64,000 nucleotides of DNA, taken from contig NZ_UAUI01000011.1 of the NCBI RefSeq assembly GCF_900455735.1, forward strand, positions 620,001-684,000. Direction: 5' to 3'. The number at the start of each line of letters is the position of its first letter. The stretch's first letter is position 1. Positions 34,309 to 41,583 of the stretch are shown in pieces. The translations under genes and the position numbers were made by a program. Origin of the DNA: Rhodococcus wratislaviensis. GTDB lineage: Bacteria > Actinomycetota > Actinomycetes > Mycobacteriales > Mycobacteriaceae. Under the pieces are notes generated by a model. The model searched no databases, was not told where the DNA came from, and saw only the letters and a list, made by a program, of their open reading frames with translations.

Positions 34309-35667
34309 TCAGGCGCCGACGGCCACTCCGCGCGGTGCGGGAGTGAGGCTCGCGCCGCCGAGACCGAGGTGGTCACGCAGGGTGCTTCCGGTGTAGTCGG
34401 TGCGGAAGAGTCCACGCCGCTGCAGCTCGGGGACGACGAGGTCGACGAAGTCGTCGAACGTTCCCGGTGCCTGGGCCGCGGACAGGATGTACCCGTCCGC
34501 CTCCCCGCCGAGGAATCCTTCCTCGATCTGATCGGCGATCTGCGACGCCGTCCCGACGAACTGCGGCAGCAGCACACCCTGGGCGTAGAGCTTGCCGATG
34601 TCGCGCAACGTGAGGTCGTCCTCGACGCTGAGCCGGCGCGCGACGTCGAACAGTCCCTGGGTGCCCGGCACGACGACATCCTCGATCGGTGCGTCGAGGT
34701 CGTACTGCGAGAAGTCGTGATCGGTGTGCACCGACAGCGTGATCAGGCCGGAGACGGGGTCGGCGAGTTCGTTGTGGAACGCCTGCTTCTCCCGCGCGAT
34801 CGACTCGGTCTCACCCACGAACGGCACGAAGGACGGGAAGATTTTGATGTCGTCGGGGTTTCGGCCGAAGTTCGATGCACGCGACTTCACGTCGTCGTAG
34901 TAGGCCTTACGGCCCTCACTGGTCGGGTCGATCTCGAAGATCGCCTCGGCCCAGCGGGCGGCGAAGTCCTTACCGACCGAGGAGGACCCGGCCTGGATGA
35001 TCACGGGACGGCTCTGCGGTGAGTGCGGCACCGTCAACGGTCCGCGCGTCTTGAACCACTCGCCCTCGTGGTCGACGGTGCGCACCTTGTCGGGATCGGC
35101 GAACACACCCGACGCCTTGTCCTGCACCAGGGCGTCGCGATCCCAGCTGCCCCAGAGCTTGAATGCGACCTCGAGGAATTCCTGGGCGCGGTCGTACCGC
35201 TCGTCGTGACCGAGGTGGTTCTCGATGCCGAAGTTCTGGGCCTCCGCCTGATTGAGCGAGGTGACGACGTTCCAGCCCGCCCGGCCCCGGGACAGGTGGT
35301 CGAGGGTGGCGAAGATCCGCGCCACCTCGTACGGGTGGAAGTAGGTGGTGGACTTGGTGATCGCCAGACCGATCTTCTCGGTCACATTGGCCAGGCCCGC
35401 CGCCACCAGCGAGGGGTCGATGGTCGCCGACGCCTGCGTTCCGCTGCTCAGCGGAACACGGATGTCGTTACCGTACCGAACGGGTGTGGCGAGGAGATCG
35501 GCGAAGAACAGGAAGTCGAACTTTCCGCGTTCGAGTGTCTGCGCCACGCGCCGGTAGTAGTCGGGTCCGAGGTAGTCGGTCTCCGACGCCGGATGCCGCC
35601 ACGCGGCGTGGGAGTGGGTGACGTGCGAGGCGATGAGGAAGCCGGCGAGGTGCAGTTCACGAGACAT
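34309..35667 (-). CDS. NtaA/SnaA/DszA-family FMN-dependent monooxygenase
   Basis: 452 residues of the flavin-dependent luciferase-like subfamily that includes nitrilotriacetate monooxygenase and DszA. Recognisable are the N-terminal RELHLAGFLIASHVTHSHAAWR, FDFLFFADLLA, GRAGWNVVTSLNQAEAQNFG and PVIIQAGSSSVGKDFAARWAE (the FMN/substrate region). It needs reduced FMN from a separate reductase, which is not encoded nearby. Likely reactions are oxidation of sulfur- or nitrogen-containing organic compounds. The 160 bp upstream hold no clear operator. Confidence 0.88.
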   Translation of the reverse strand: MSRELHLAGFLIASHVTHSHAAWRHPASETDYLGPDYYRRVAQTLERGKFDFLFFADLLATPVRYGNDIRVPLSSGTQASATIDPSLVAAGLANVTEKIGLAITKSTTYFHPYEVARIFATLDHLSRGRAGWNVVTSLNQAEAQNFGIENHLGHDERYDRAQEFLEVAFKLWGSWDRDALVQDKASGVFADPDKVRTVDHEGEWFKTRGPLTVPHSPQSRPVIIQAGSSSVGKDFAARWAEAIFEIDPTSEGRKAYYDDVKSRASNFGRNPDDIKIFPSFVPFVGETESIAREKQAFHNELADPVSGLITLSVHTDHDFSQYDLDAPIEDVVVPGTQGLFDVARRLSVEDDLTLRDIGKLYAQGVLLPQFVGTASQIADQIEEGFLGGEADGYILSAAQAPGTFDDFVDLVVPELQRRGLFRTDYTGSTLRDHLGLGGASLTPAPRGVAVGA

Positions 35668-35830
35668 GGTGTGGCTCCTTGATCGGTCGGAAGTCTTAGT
35701 TCAGCCTTCAACAACGCGGCGATGGATGTCACCGATTGGACTCAGCGTGACGCGAAGTCCGCGACATTCGCAGACTCGCATGGAGCCGAGTCCGTCGAAG
35801 TCAGGTCGATATCCGGTGCACCGCAATATG

Positions 35831-36748
35831 ATGAGTGATGACGAAAAACCCGCCGGTCCCCCACGATCCGGTCGTCCTCGAAGCGTTCCCGTGAGGTCGG
35901 CTCTGTCGGCGGTCCTCGCCGGGTGCGTAGTGGCGCTCGCGCTCCCGTGGTCGCATGTCGCCATGGCCGACGCCGCGCCCGATTCCGCCATCCGGTACGT
36001 CGCGTTGGGCGATTCGCGGGCCACCGGGTCGCCTCACGACCCGCTGTCGATTCGAGACGGGTGCTTCCGCACCTCCGACGCGTACCCGCAGATCGTCGCC
36101 GACACCCTGGGCGCGGCATCCTACGTCAGCCGGGCGTGCGCCGGGGCGAAGACCGAAAATATCACGGATACACCACAATTCACCATCACCGGGCCGCAGC
36201 CACCGCAGATCGGCGCACTCCAGCCGGACACGACGCTCGTCACCGTCAGCATCGGGGGAAACGACATCGCGTGGTCGTCGTTGGTGGAACCCTGCTACAC
36301 GCTCGTCCCGGGACTCGACGCGAACTGTCGTTCCGACGCCACCACTGCCCGGCGCATGAACGACGCTCTCACCGTGCTCGGCCCGAAGGTGTCCGCCACC
36401 CTGGCTGCGATCACCGGGAAGTCCCCCGCCGCAACGGTGCTCGTGGTGGGGCACGGGGGCATCTTCGGCGACCGCGGTTGCTGGCCGTACATCCCCACGA
36501 GCGACGCCGACGCCGCCTTCGTCGTGCAATTCTTCGTGAGAATGAACAACGTTCTCGCCGACGCGGCACGCACGAACGGCGCCTACTTCGTCGACGTGGC
36601 CGCGGCCGCAGTAGGGCACGATGCGTGTGCCGGATCCGATCGACGGTGGTTCGAAGGCCTCGTCCCCCAATCGTTCACGATGCCCCTGCACCCCACCCAC
36701 GAAGGACTGAGGGCGATGGCGTCGCTCGTCGTTGCCACCCGTCCATGA
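35831..36748 (+). CDS. Exported SGNH/GDSL-type lipase or esterase
   Basis: 305 residues from the ATG at 35831 (35828 is also possible). A basic N-terminus, a hydrophobic stretch (SALSAVLAGCVVALALPW) and AMADAAPD indicate secretion. SGNH blocks follow: GDSRATG (block I, with Arg where many have Tyr), the Gly region, SIGGNDIAW (block III) and HPTHEG near the end for the catalytic His. Cys residues suggest disulfides in the exported form. It is related to mycobacterial and streptomycete extracellular lipases. Confidence 0.85.
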   Translation: MSDDEKPAGPPRSGRPRSVPVRSALSAVLAGCVVALALPWSHVAMADAAPDSAIRYVALGDSRATGSPHDPLSIRDGCFRTSDAYPQIVADTLGAASYVSRACAGAKTENITDTPQFTITGPQPPQIGALQPDTTLVTVSIGGNDIAWSSLVEPCYTLVPGLDANCRSDATTARRMNDALTVLGPKVSATLAAITGKSPAATVLVVGHGGIFGDRGCWPYIPTSDADAAFVVQFFVRMNNVLADAARTNGAYFVDVAAAAVGHDACAGSDRRWFEGLVPQSFTMPLHPTHEGLRAMASLVVATRP

Positions 36749-36886
36749 TCCGCTTCGTGGAAACCGACTGGCGCCACTCCAGCCCAGGTCAGCACTGAGC
36801 TACTTGCCGACCCCCGGCTGGATATCCGACCCGGTGGCGCAGGCGTGAGGTCGTCCGGTATACCTTTGAAACGGGCCGTCCGGTTT

Positions 36887-36908
36887 GTTACTGGAAACCA
36901 CCAGTAAC
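36887..36908. promoter_or_regulatory. Perfect hairpin/dyad upstream of whiB
   Basis: GTTACTGG (36887-36894) and CCAGTAAC (36901-36908) form a perfect 8-bp inverted repeat around AAACCA, 85 bp before the WhiB start. It may be an operator or a 5'-leader hairpin. A TATACC sequence near 36859 could be an upstream -10. Confidence 0.45.
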
Positions 36909-36992
36909 CGATACCGACGCTCACACGAAGTACATCGATATCTGTTTCCCGACACGTGGATCTGTCCACGAGCCGGGAACGGAAGGACCGCA

Positions 36993-37298
36993 GTGCTGTT
37001 GGCAGAAACGTCACGAACACCGGCCCCCGTGGCCGCACCCGATGCCGAGGACTGGCGCGAGCTGGCCTCATGCCGCGGGGTCGCATCATCGGTGTTCTTC
37101 TCCCCCGACGGCGAGCGCGGTCATGCCCGCGCCCGTCGCGAAGCGAACGCCCAGCAGATCTGCCAGGACTGCCCTGTGCTCGCCCAGTGTCGCGACCACG
37201 CCCTGACAGAGGACGAACCGTACGGAATCTGGGGCGGGATGACCGAAGCCGACCGCCGACGGCACGCCCGCCGACTCCGTTCCGGCGAGCGCCGCTGA
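36993..37298 (+). CDS. WhiB-family iron-sulfur transcription factor
   Basis: 101 residues from a GTG at 36993 with GGAAGGA at about 36981. Four cysteines fit the WhiB cluster: ASCRG, then CQDC-PVLAQ-C, followed by the sigma-contact turn GIWGGMTEADRR and a basic tail (RRHARRLRSGERR). WhiB proteins bind a 4Fe-4S cluster and the primary sigma factor to control transcription in response to redox or developmental cues. No WhiB7-type AT-hook is seen, so the subclass stays open. Confidence 0.9.
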   Translation: MLLAETSRTPAPVAAPDAEDWRELASCRGVASSVFFSPDGERGHARARREANAQQICQDCPVLAQCRDHALTEDEPYGIWGGMTEADRRRHARRLRSGERR

Positions 37299-37327
37299 TC
37301 AGTTCCGCCGAACAACTCGGTACCGGA

Positions 37328-37870
37328 TCACCGTGCCTCCAGCTTGTCGATATCGGCGAGGACTTTCTTGTGCCACGCGATCTCGGTCTGGATGCGCATC
37401 TTGGCGTGGGCGACGATGAGATCGTCGGCGGTGCTCTGGTCGGGCCATCGGCGATCGAGCTGGTGATCGAACTGCAGCTCGCGTGCCGCGAGGACCGCGA
37501 TACGGTCTTCGACGTAGCCGCGAAGTACGTCTCGGTCCAGATCTGCACTGACGGCCAGGGCGAGGTCGACGGGGTCCGGTTTGAGTTCGAACTCGGTGAA
37601 CGCCTCATCGCGGAGCGCTCGAAGTTCCCTGATTCCTTCCGCCGTGATCTCGTACACAGTTCTGGCGGGCAGCGCACCGTCCTGCTCTGTCCGCAACGGC
37701 CGGATCAGGCCCTCGCCTTCGAGCCGATGCAACGCACCGTAGAGCGACCCGGGCTTCACCTGTGACCACAGTTCGGCCCGATCCACACGCGCGTCGCGAC
37801 GCAGTTGGTGACCGTGCATCGGTCCCCGCTTGGAGAGAGCGCCGAGGACGAACAGCCGCGTGGGATTCAT
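37328..37870 (-). CDS. PadR-family transcriptional regulator
   Basis: 180 residues from the ATG at 37868-37870. The N-terminal winged helix begins MNPTRLFVLGALSKRGPMHGHQLRR and includes SLYGALHRLEGEGLI; a helical C-terminal dimerisation part follows, as in Vir/AphA-like PadR proteins. Its gene is divergent from a peptide deformylase, with paired palindromes in the 46-bp gap, so it probably represses both itself and the deformylase. Confidence 0.87.
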   Translation of the reverse strand: MNPTRLFVLGALSKRGPMHGHQLRRDARVDRAELWSQVKPGSLYGALHRLEGEGLIRPLRTEQDGALPARTVYEITAEGIRELRALRDEAFTEFELKPDPVDLALAVSADLDRDVLRGYVEDRIAVLAARELQFDHQLDRRWPDQSTADDLIVAHAKMRIQTEIAWHKKVLADIDKLEAR

Positions 37871-37886
37871 GCCGTCAGTTCTACCC

Positions 37887-37908
37887 GAGTACTCACATTT
37901 GAGTACTC
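37887..37908. promoter_or_regulatory. Tandem GAGTACTC palindromes between padR and def
   Basis: GAGTACTC appears at 37887-37894 and 37901-37908, each a perfect 8-bp palindrome, with 6 bp between. The second overlaps a -10-like TACTCT (37904-37909) placed 7 bp before the def ATG, so def may be transcribed leaderless and repressed by a protein bound here. Confidence 0.55.
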
Positions 37909-37916
37909 TCCTTCGC

Positions 37917-38483
37917 ATGGCCATTCGACCAATACTCATTGCCGGAGACACCAGACTGACCACACCAGCGGTGACGGTCACCGCGTTCGACAGCGAACTC
38001 GCCGCCTTCGTCGACGACCTATACGAAACCAACACCGCAGCTCACGGCGCCGGCCTGGCGGCCAACCAAGTCGGAGACCCGAGGGCGATCTTCGTGTACG
38101 ACCTGATCGACGACACCCGGCGACATCGAGGGCACGTCATCAACCCGACACTCGAGACTTCACCGCTACCCGAAACCATGCCCGACCCCGACGACCTCGA
38201 AGGGTGCCTCTCCGTTCCGGGCGAGCGTTACCCGACGGGCCGAGCCGAATGGGCGCGAGTGGTCGGCGTGGACATCGCCAACAACCCGATCTCCGTCGAA
38301 GGCACCGGCTATCTGGCCCGGTGCCTGCAGCACGAAACCGATCACCTTGCCGGGCATCTCTATCTGGACCGTCTCGTCGGACGCAATCACCGCGCCGCCC
38401 GCAAGATGATCAAACGGCGTCAGTGGACCGACCCCGGCAATGCGTGGGTACCCGGAGCGGATCGTGATCCGTTCGGTTGGTGA
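37917..38483 (+). CDS. def: Peptide deformylase
   Basis: 188 residues from the ATG at 37917. All three deformylase motifs are present: GAGLAANQ (motif 1), EGCLSVPG (motif 2, metal Cys) and QHETDHLAGHLY (motif 3, HExxH metal site). It removes the N-formyl group from nascent proteins. Being divergent from PadR rather than next to fmt suggests a secondary, inducible copy, possibly with a resistance or stress role. It matches the normal length. Confidence 0.92.
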   Translation: MAIRPILIAGDTRLTTPAVTVTAFDSELAAFVDDLYETNTAAHGAGLAANQVGDPRAIFVYDLIDDTRRHRGHVINPTLETSPLPETMPDPDDLEGCLSVPGERYPTGRAEWARVVGVDIANNPISVEGTGYLARCLQHETDHLAGHLYLDRLVGRNHRAARKMIKRRQWTDPGNAWVPGADRDPFGW

Positions 38484-38601
38484 GAGGCATGGCGTCATAG
38501 ATCCCGTGCGGAGCTCCCGGATACACCTCGAGCGTGCCGTCCTTCGCGCCCTGCTCGGTGTAGTAGATCTCGGTTCCATCGGACGTGGTGATGTACGGCA
38601 T
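38484..38601 (-). pseudogene. Non-heme chloroperoxidase/arylesterase remnant with internal deletion
   Basis: The frame starts MPYITTSDGTEIYYTEQGAKDG, a classic N-terminus of alpha/beta-hydrolase haloperoxidases, and then jumps directly to TLEVYPGAPHGIYDAM, which is the C-terminal catalytic-His region. About 200 residues, including the nucleophile Ser and acid, are missing. A GAGGAGCG ribosome site is still in place. The frame then runs antisense into the def gene. It is a dead deletion relic. Confidence 0.7.
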
Positions 38602-38843
38602 GACTGACGCTCCTCGGGTGTGGGGTGTTCGGCGACGGGTCGAAGTACTCGGGGTCAGGCCCGGCACGGCGGACGATGCGAGCGGACTCCTGGCGCTCGA
38701 AGCCCTCGAACGACCATGCGGCCAAACCGAATACAGTGCCGAGCACCGCATCGCTCATCGCAGTGCCGGAATCGAGTTGGGTGTGTTTCCGAACTCGTTC
38801 TCGAACACGCTGTTCTCGTTGACGAGGGCACCGACGTCCGCGG
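38602..38843. other. Interval with no recognisable gene
   Basis: About 240 bp between the chloroperoxidase remnant and the small secreted protein gene. Short frames exist on the minus strand but none matches a known family or has convincing start signals. This may be further decayed sequence. Confidence 0.5.
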
Positions 38844-39152
38844 CTAGAAACCATGTCCACCGAAGCCACCGAAGTGGCCGAAGTGCCCGAAACCTCCGAA
38901 GCCGCCGAACTCCCCATGGAAAGGCCCGACATCCTGCCGTCCGGGTCCGAAAGGCCCCGTCGTTCCCGGCCAGCCCCAGGGGAAACCCGAATCCGGAAGG
39001 TCCGTCACGGGACCCGCATCCGGCACGACGCGGGCGGCAGGAGTAGTCACTCCATCGGGTACCGTTGCGGCGGAAGCAGTTCCGGCACTCAGGGCGATAA
39101 GCGGTGCGATTGCGGCCACGGCGACCGCCGCGCGGATTGCGAACTTGTTCAT
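38844..39152 (-). CDS. Small secreted Gly/Phe/His-rich protein
   Basis: 102 residues from the ATG at 39150-39152 with AAGGTGAG upstream. A Sec signal peptide (MNKFAIRAAVAVAAIAPLIA...) ends at a likely ASA site near residue 29. The mature part is short and Pro/Gly-rich (GFPWGWPGTTGPFGPG). The last 20 or so residues are almost only Gly, Phe and His in GF/GH repeats. No family is known to me; a cell-surface, metal-binding or structural role is possible. Confidence 0.7.
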   Translation of the reverse strand: MNKFAIRAAVAVAAIAPLIALSAGTASAATVPDGVTTPAARVVPDAGPVTDLPDSGFPWGWPGTTGPFGPGRQDVGPFHGEFGGFGGFGHFGHFGGFGGHGF

Positions 39153-39404
39153 TGTTCTCACCTTCATTTTCTTTCTGTGCTGCGCCGATTTGCGCGGAGC
39201 AGGTGATGGGTTGATGATCGAACGACCATTGATGTAAATCGTCGCGGAATCGGGGCCCGGCGTCGCCACTGCCAGCAGGAGCTTGCGGATGCAACCAGCC
39301 GCAATCTCTCTCTTCCAGGTAGCTGCAATTCCATGATTGTTCGATGTGTGCATGCCGGCGTCACGGCGTGTCGAGCCGGGCGCCGATGACGTATTGTCGA
39401 AGTC

Positions 39405-39433
39405 GATCACCTCGACGGTGATCGGGCTTTTTT
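39405..39433 (+). terminator. Intrinsic terminator hairpin in the leader of the kinase-regulator gene
   Basis: GATCACC (39405-39411), loop TCGAC and GGTGATC (39417-39423) form a perfect 7-bp stem, followed by GGGC and six T (39428-39433) on the plus strand. It ends 29 bp before the ATG at 39463. No plus-strand gene lies within 900 bp upstream, so it is not an ordinary end-of-operon terminator. The surrounding non-coding span 39153-39462 holds no other feature I can identify. Confidence 0.7.
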
Positions 39434-39462
39434 CTCACGGACGGGGAAGCTCGGGGTCGACG

Positions 39463-41094
39463 ATGGCCGAATTCCATCCTCCGGCGACGCGGTCTGATCC
39501 GCTCGGGGCGATTGCGGTCGAGCTGGCCGCGGCCGGGTTCGATGACGCTCAGGAAGTCGGACGTGGCGGTTTCGGGGCGGTCTATCGCTGCCGGCAGCGC
39601 TCACTCGAGCGCACTGTGGCCGTCAAGGTGCTCACTGCCGCCGCACTCGACTCGGACAATCTCGACCGATTCCTCCGCGAACAGCACGCCATGGGCAAAC
39701 TGTCCGGGCATCCCAATATCGTCAGCATCTTCCAGAGCGGCACCACCGAATCGGGGGTGCCCTACATCGTGATGCAGTACCACCCGCGGGACTCCCTCAA
39801 CGCGCTGATCCGCGAGGCGGGCCCCCTGAGCTGGCAGGATTCGCTGCACATCGGGGTCAAGATTGCCGGGGCGCTCGAGACGGCGCACCGGCGGGCCACC
39901 CTCCACCGGGACATCAAACCCGCGAACATCCTGCTCACCGAATACGGGGAGCCTCAGCTGACCGACTTCGGTATCGCACGAATCGCGGGTGGCTTCGAGA
40001 CCGCCACCGGCCTCATCTCCGGTTCCCCCGCGTTCACCGCGCCCGAGGTACTCCAGGGCGAGACGCCCACACCGGCCTCGGATCTCTACAGCCTCGGCGC
40101 CACGCTCCTGTGCGCGCTCAACGGGCACACGGGCACCGAACGCCCCCGCACCGACCAGACGGCCACCCAGGTTCCCCAGACCACCGACGCGACGCCGCCC
40201 GATACGACGTTGTCCGACGTTCCCGCCGACGTCCGCTCCGCCATCAACCATGCGATGGCGGGCAACGTCGAGGATCGGCCCGCGACCGCCGCCGAGTTCG
40301 GGGAGGAATTGCGGCGGATTCAGCGCCGCCACGGCCTGACCGTCGACGACATGGCCGTGCCCACCGACAACGGCGACGACCACGCCCGCGAACACCCGCA
40401 GTCGGCGCGGGCACGGGCGAACTCCGACAGCAGCCCGGTGACGACACGGCTGCGCGTGATCCTGGCCGAGGACGACGTCCTGCTCCGCGAGGGTGTGGCG
40501 AGCCTGCTCACCCGCTCCGGCTTCGACGTCCTGGAACAGGCCGGCGACGCAACCACACTCCTCGAACTGGTCCGCGCGCGAGCCCCCGACCTGGTGATGG
40601 TCGATATCCGGATGCCCCCGACCCACACCACCGAAGGCCTCGACGCGGCCCGGGCGATCCGCGAGGAATTCCCCGCCGTCGGCATCCTGGTCCTGTCGGC
40701 GCACGCCGACGTCGAACACGCGATGGAGCTACTGGCCAGCGGCCGGGGCATCGGCTATCTGCTCAAGAGCCGCATCACCGACGTGGAGGACTTCATCGAT
40801 ACCCTCCAGCGCATCGCCGCGGGGGCCTCCGTCGTCGACCCCGCGCTGGTTCAGGAGTTGGTCTCCGTCCGGCGGCGCAACGACCCGCTCGCCGCGCTCA
40901 GCGCGCGGGAGCGGGAGGTACTGGCCCTCATGGCGGAGGGACGTTCCAACTCCGGCATCGCCCGCCGACTGTGGGTCACCGAGGGCACCGTCGAGAAACA
41001 CGTACGCAGCATCCTCACCAAGCTGAACCTCCCGGAGACCGGAGACGATCACCGGCGAGTTCTCGCGGTCGTCACCTTCCTCGAGGCCCACTGA
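39463..41094 (+). CDS. Ser/Thr kinase - receiver - LuxR HTH fusion protein
   Basis: 543 residues in one uninterrupted frame. Residues 28-290 are a PknK-like kinase: GRGGFG (33-38), Lys55, HRDIKPAN (148-155), DFG (168-170), APE (193-195). A charged linker (about 295-328) follows. Residues 329-455 are a response-regulator receiver with acidic EDD (336-338), phospho-acceptor Asp381 (MVDIRMP) and Lys435. Residues 475-535 are a NarL HTH (LSAREREVLALMAEGRSNSGIARRLWVTEGTVEKHVRSILTKL). The protein joins Hanks-type kinase and two-component output in one chain. No transmembrane segment is seen. The 3' end overlaps the convergent receiver gene by 23 bp. Confidence 0.88.
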   Translation: MAEFHPPATRSDPLGAIAVELAAAGFDDAQEVGRGGFGAVYRCRQRSLERTVAVKVLTAAALDSDNLDRFLREQHAMGKLSGHPNIVSIFQSGTTESGVPYIVMQYHPRDSLNALIREAGPLSWQDSLHIGVKIAGALETAHRRATLHRDIKPANILLTEYGEPQLTDFGIARIAGGFETATGLISGSPAFTAPEVLQGETPTPASDLYSLGATLLCALNGHTGTERPRTDQTATQVPQTTDATPPDTTLSDVPADVRSAINHAMAGNVEDRPATAAEFGEELRRIQRRHGLTVDDMAVPTDNGDDHAREHPQSARARANSDSSPVTTRLRVILAEDDVLLREGVASLLTRSGFDVLEQAGDATTLLELVRARAPDLVMVDIRMPPTHTTEGLDAARAIREEFPAVGILVLSAHADVEHAMELLASGRGIGYLLKSRITDVEDFIDTLQRIAAGASVVDPALVQELVSVRRRNDPLAALSAREREVLALMAEGRSNSGIARRLWVTEGTVEKHVRSILTKLNLPETGDDHRRVLAVVTFLEAH

Positions 41095-41518
41095 CCGGAG
41101 CCACGGGTTTCCCCTCGGTTCCGTCACCGGCGCGGAGCAGATCCCGGATTGCGTCGGACGACAGCTCGGACTTCGACACGAAACCCACCGCGGGGCTCCC
41201 CGAGATCACCTCGGCCAGGTCCTGCTCGGCGTGCGTGGAAATCAGGATCACCGCCGACGGGAAAGCCTCGTCGTCGAGTCGCTCCGCGAGGTCGAATCCA
41301 CTCTCTTCACCGAGTTCGACGTCGACCAGGATGACATCGGGTTGCAAATCCCCCGCCGCCAGGACCGCGTCGGCACTAGTGGACACCATGCCGACGACCG
41401 TGATGCCCTGCTGCTCGAGCAAACGCCGAGCAGTATCCGAATAACCTGGGTTGTCATCGACGATCAGGCACCGTAGACGACCGAATTGCAACACCATGGC
41501 TTCCATGGTTGACCCCAT
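41072..41518 (-). CDS. Receiver-domain response regulator without output domain
   Basis: 148 residues, a CheY-like domain: acidic pocket DD at 21-22, phospho-acceptor Asp66 in VILVDVELGEESG, Thr in LISTHAEQD and the conserved Lys in GFVSKSEL. No DNA-binding domain follows. It is 65 bp downstream of a histidine kinase gene in the same direction and is probably its partner. In-frame ATGs at codons 5 and 8 are alternative starts. It may pass phosphate to, or compete with, the receiver of the convergent kinase fusion. Confidence 0.85.
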   Translation of the reverse strand: MGSTMEAMVLQFGRLRCLIVDDNPGYSDTARRLLEQQGITVVGMVSTSADAVLAAGDLQPDVILVDVELGEESGFDLAERLDDEAFPSAVILISTHAEQDLAEVISGSPAVGFVSKSELSSDAIRDLLRAGDGTEGKPVAPVSGPRGR

Positions 41519-41583
41519 ACTCCCCGGTACGCATTCCCGCTAGCAGGAAGATACCGCGTCACGGGCGGCGCGTTCCCCGTCGG

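Noticed and set aside
38602-38843. A short minus-strand frame beginning MSDAVLGTVFGLAAWSFEGF
   Set aside because: No recognised family, no clear ribosome site, and it runs out of frame through the chloroperoxidase remnant.
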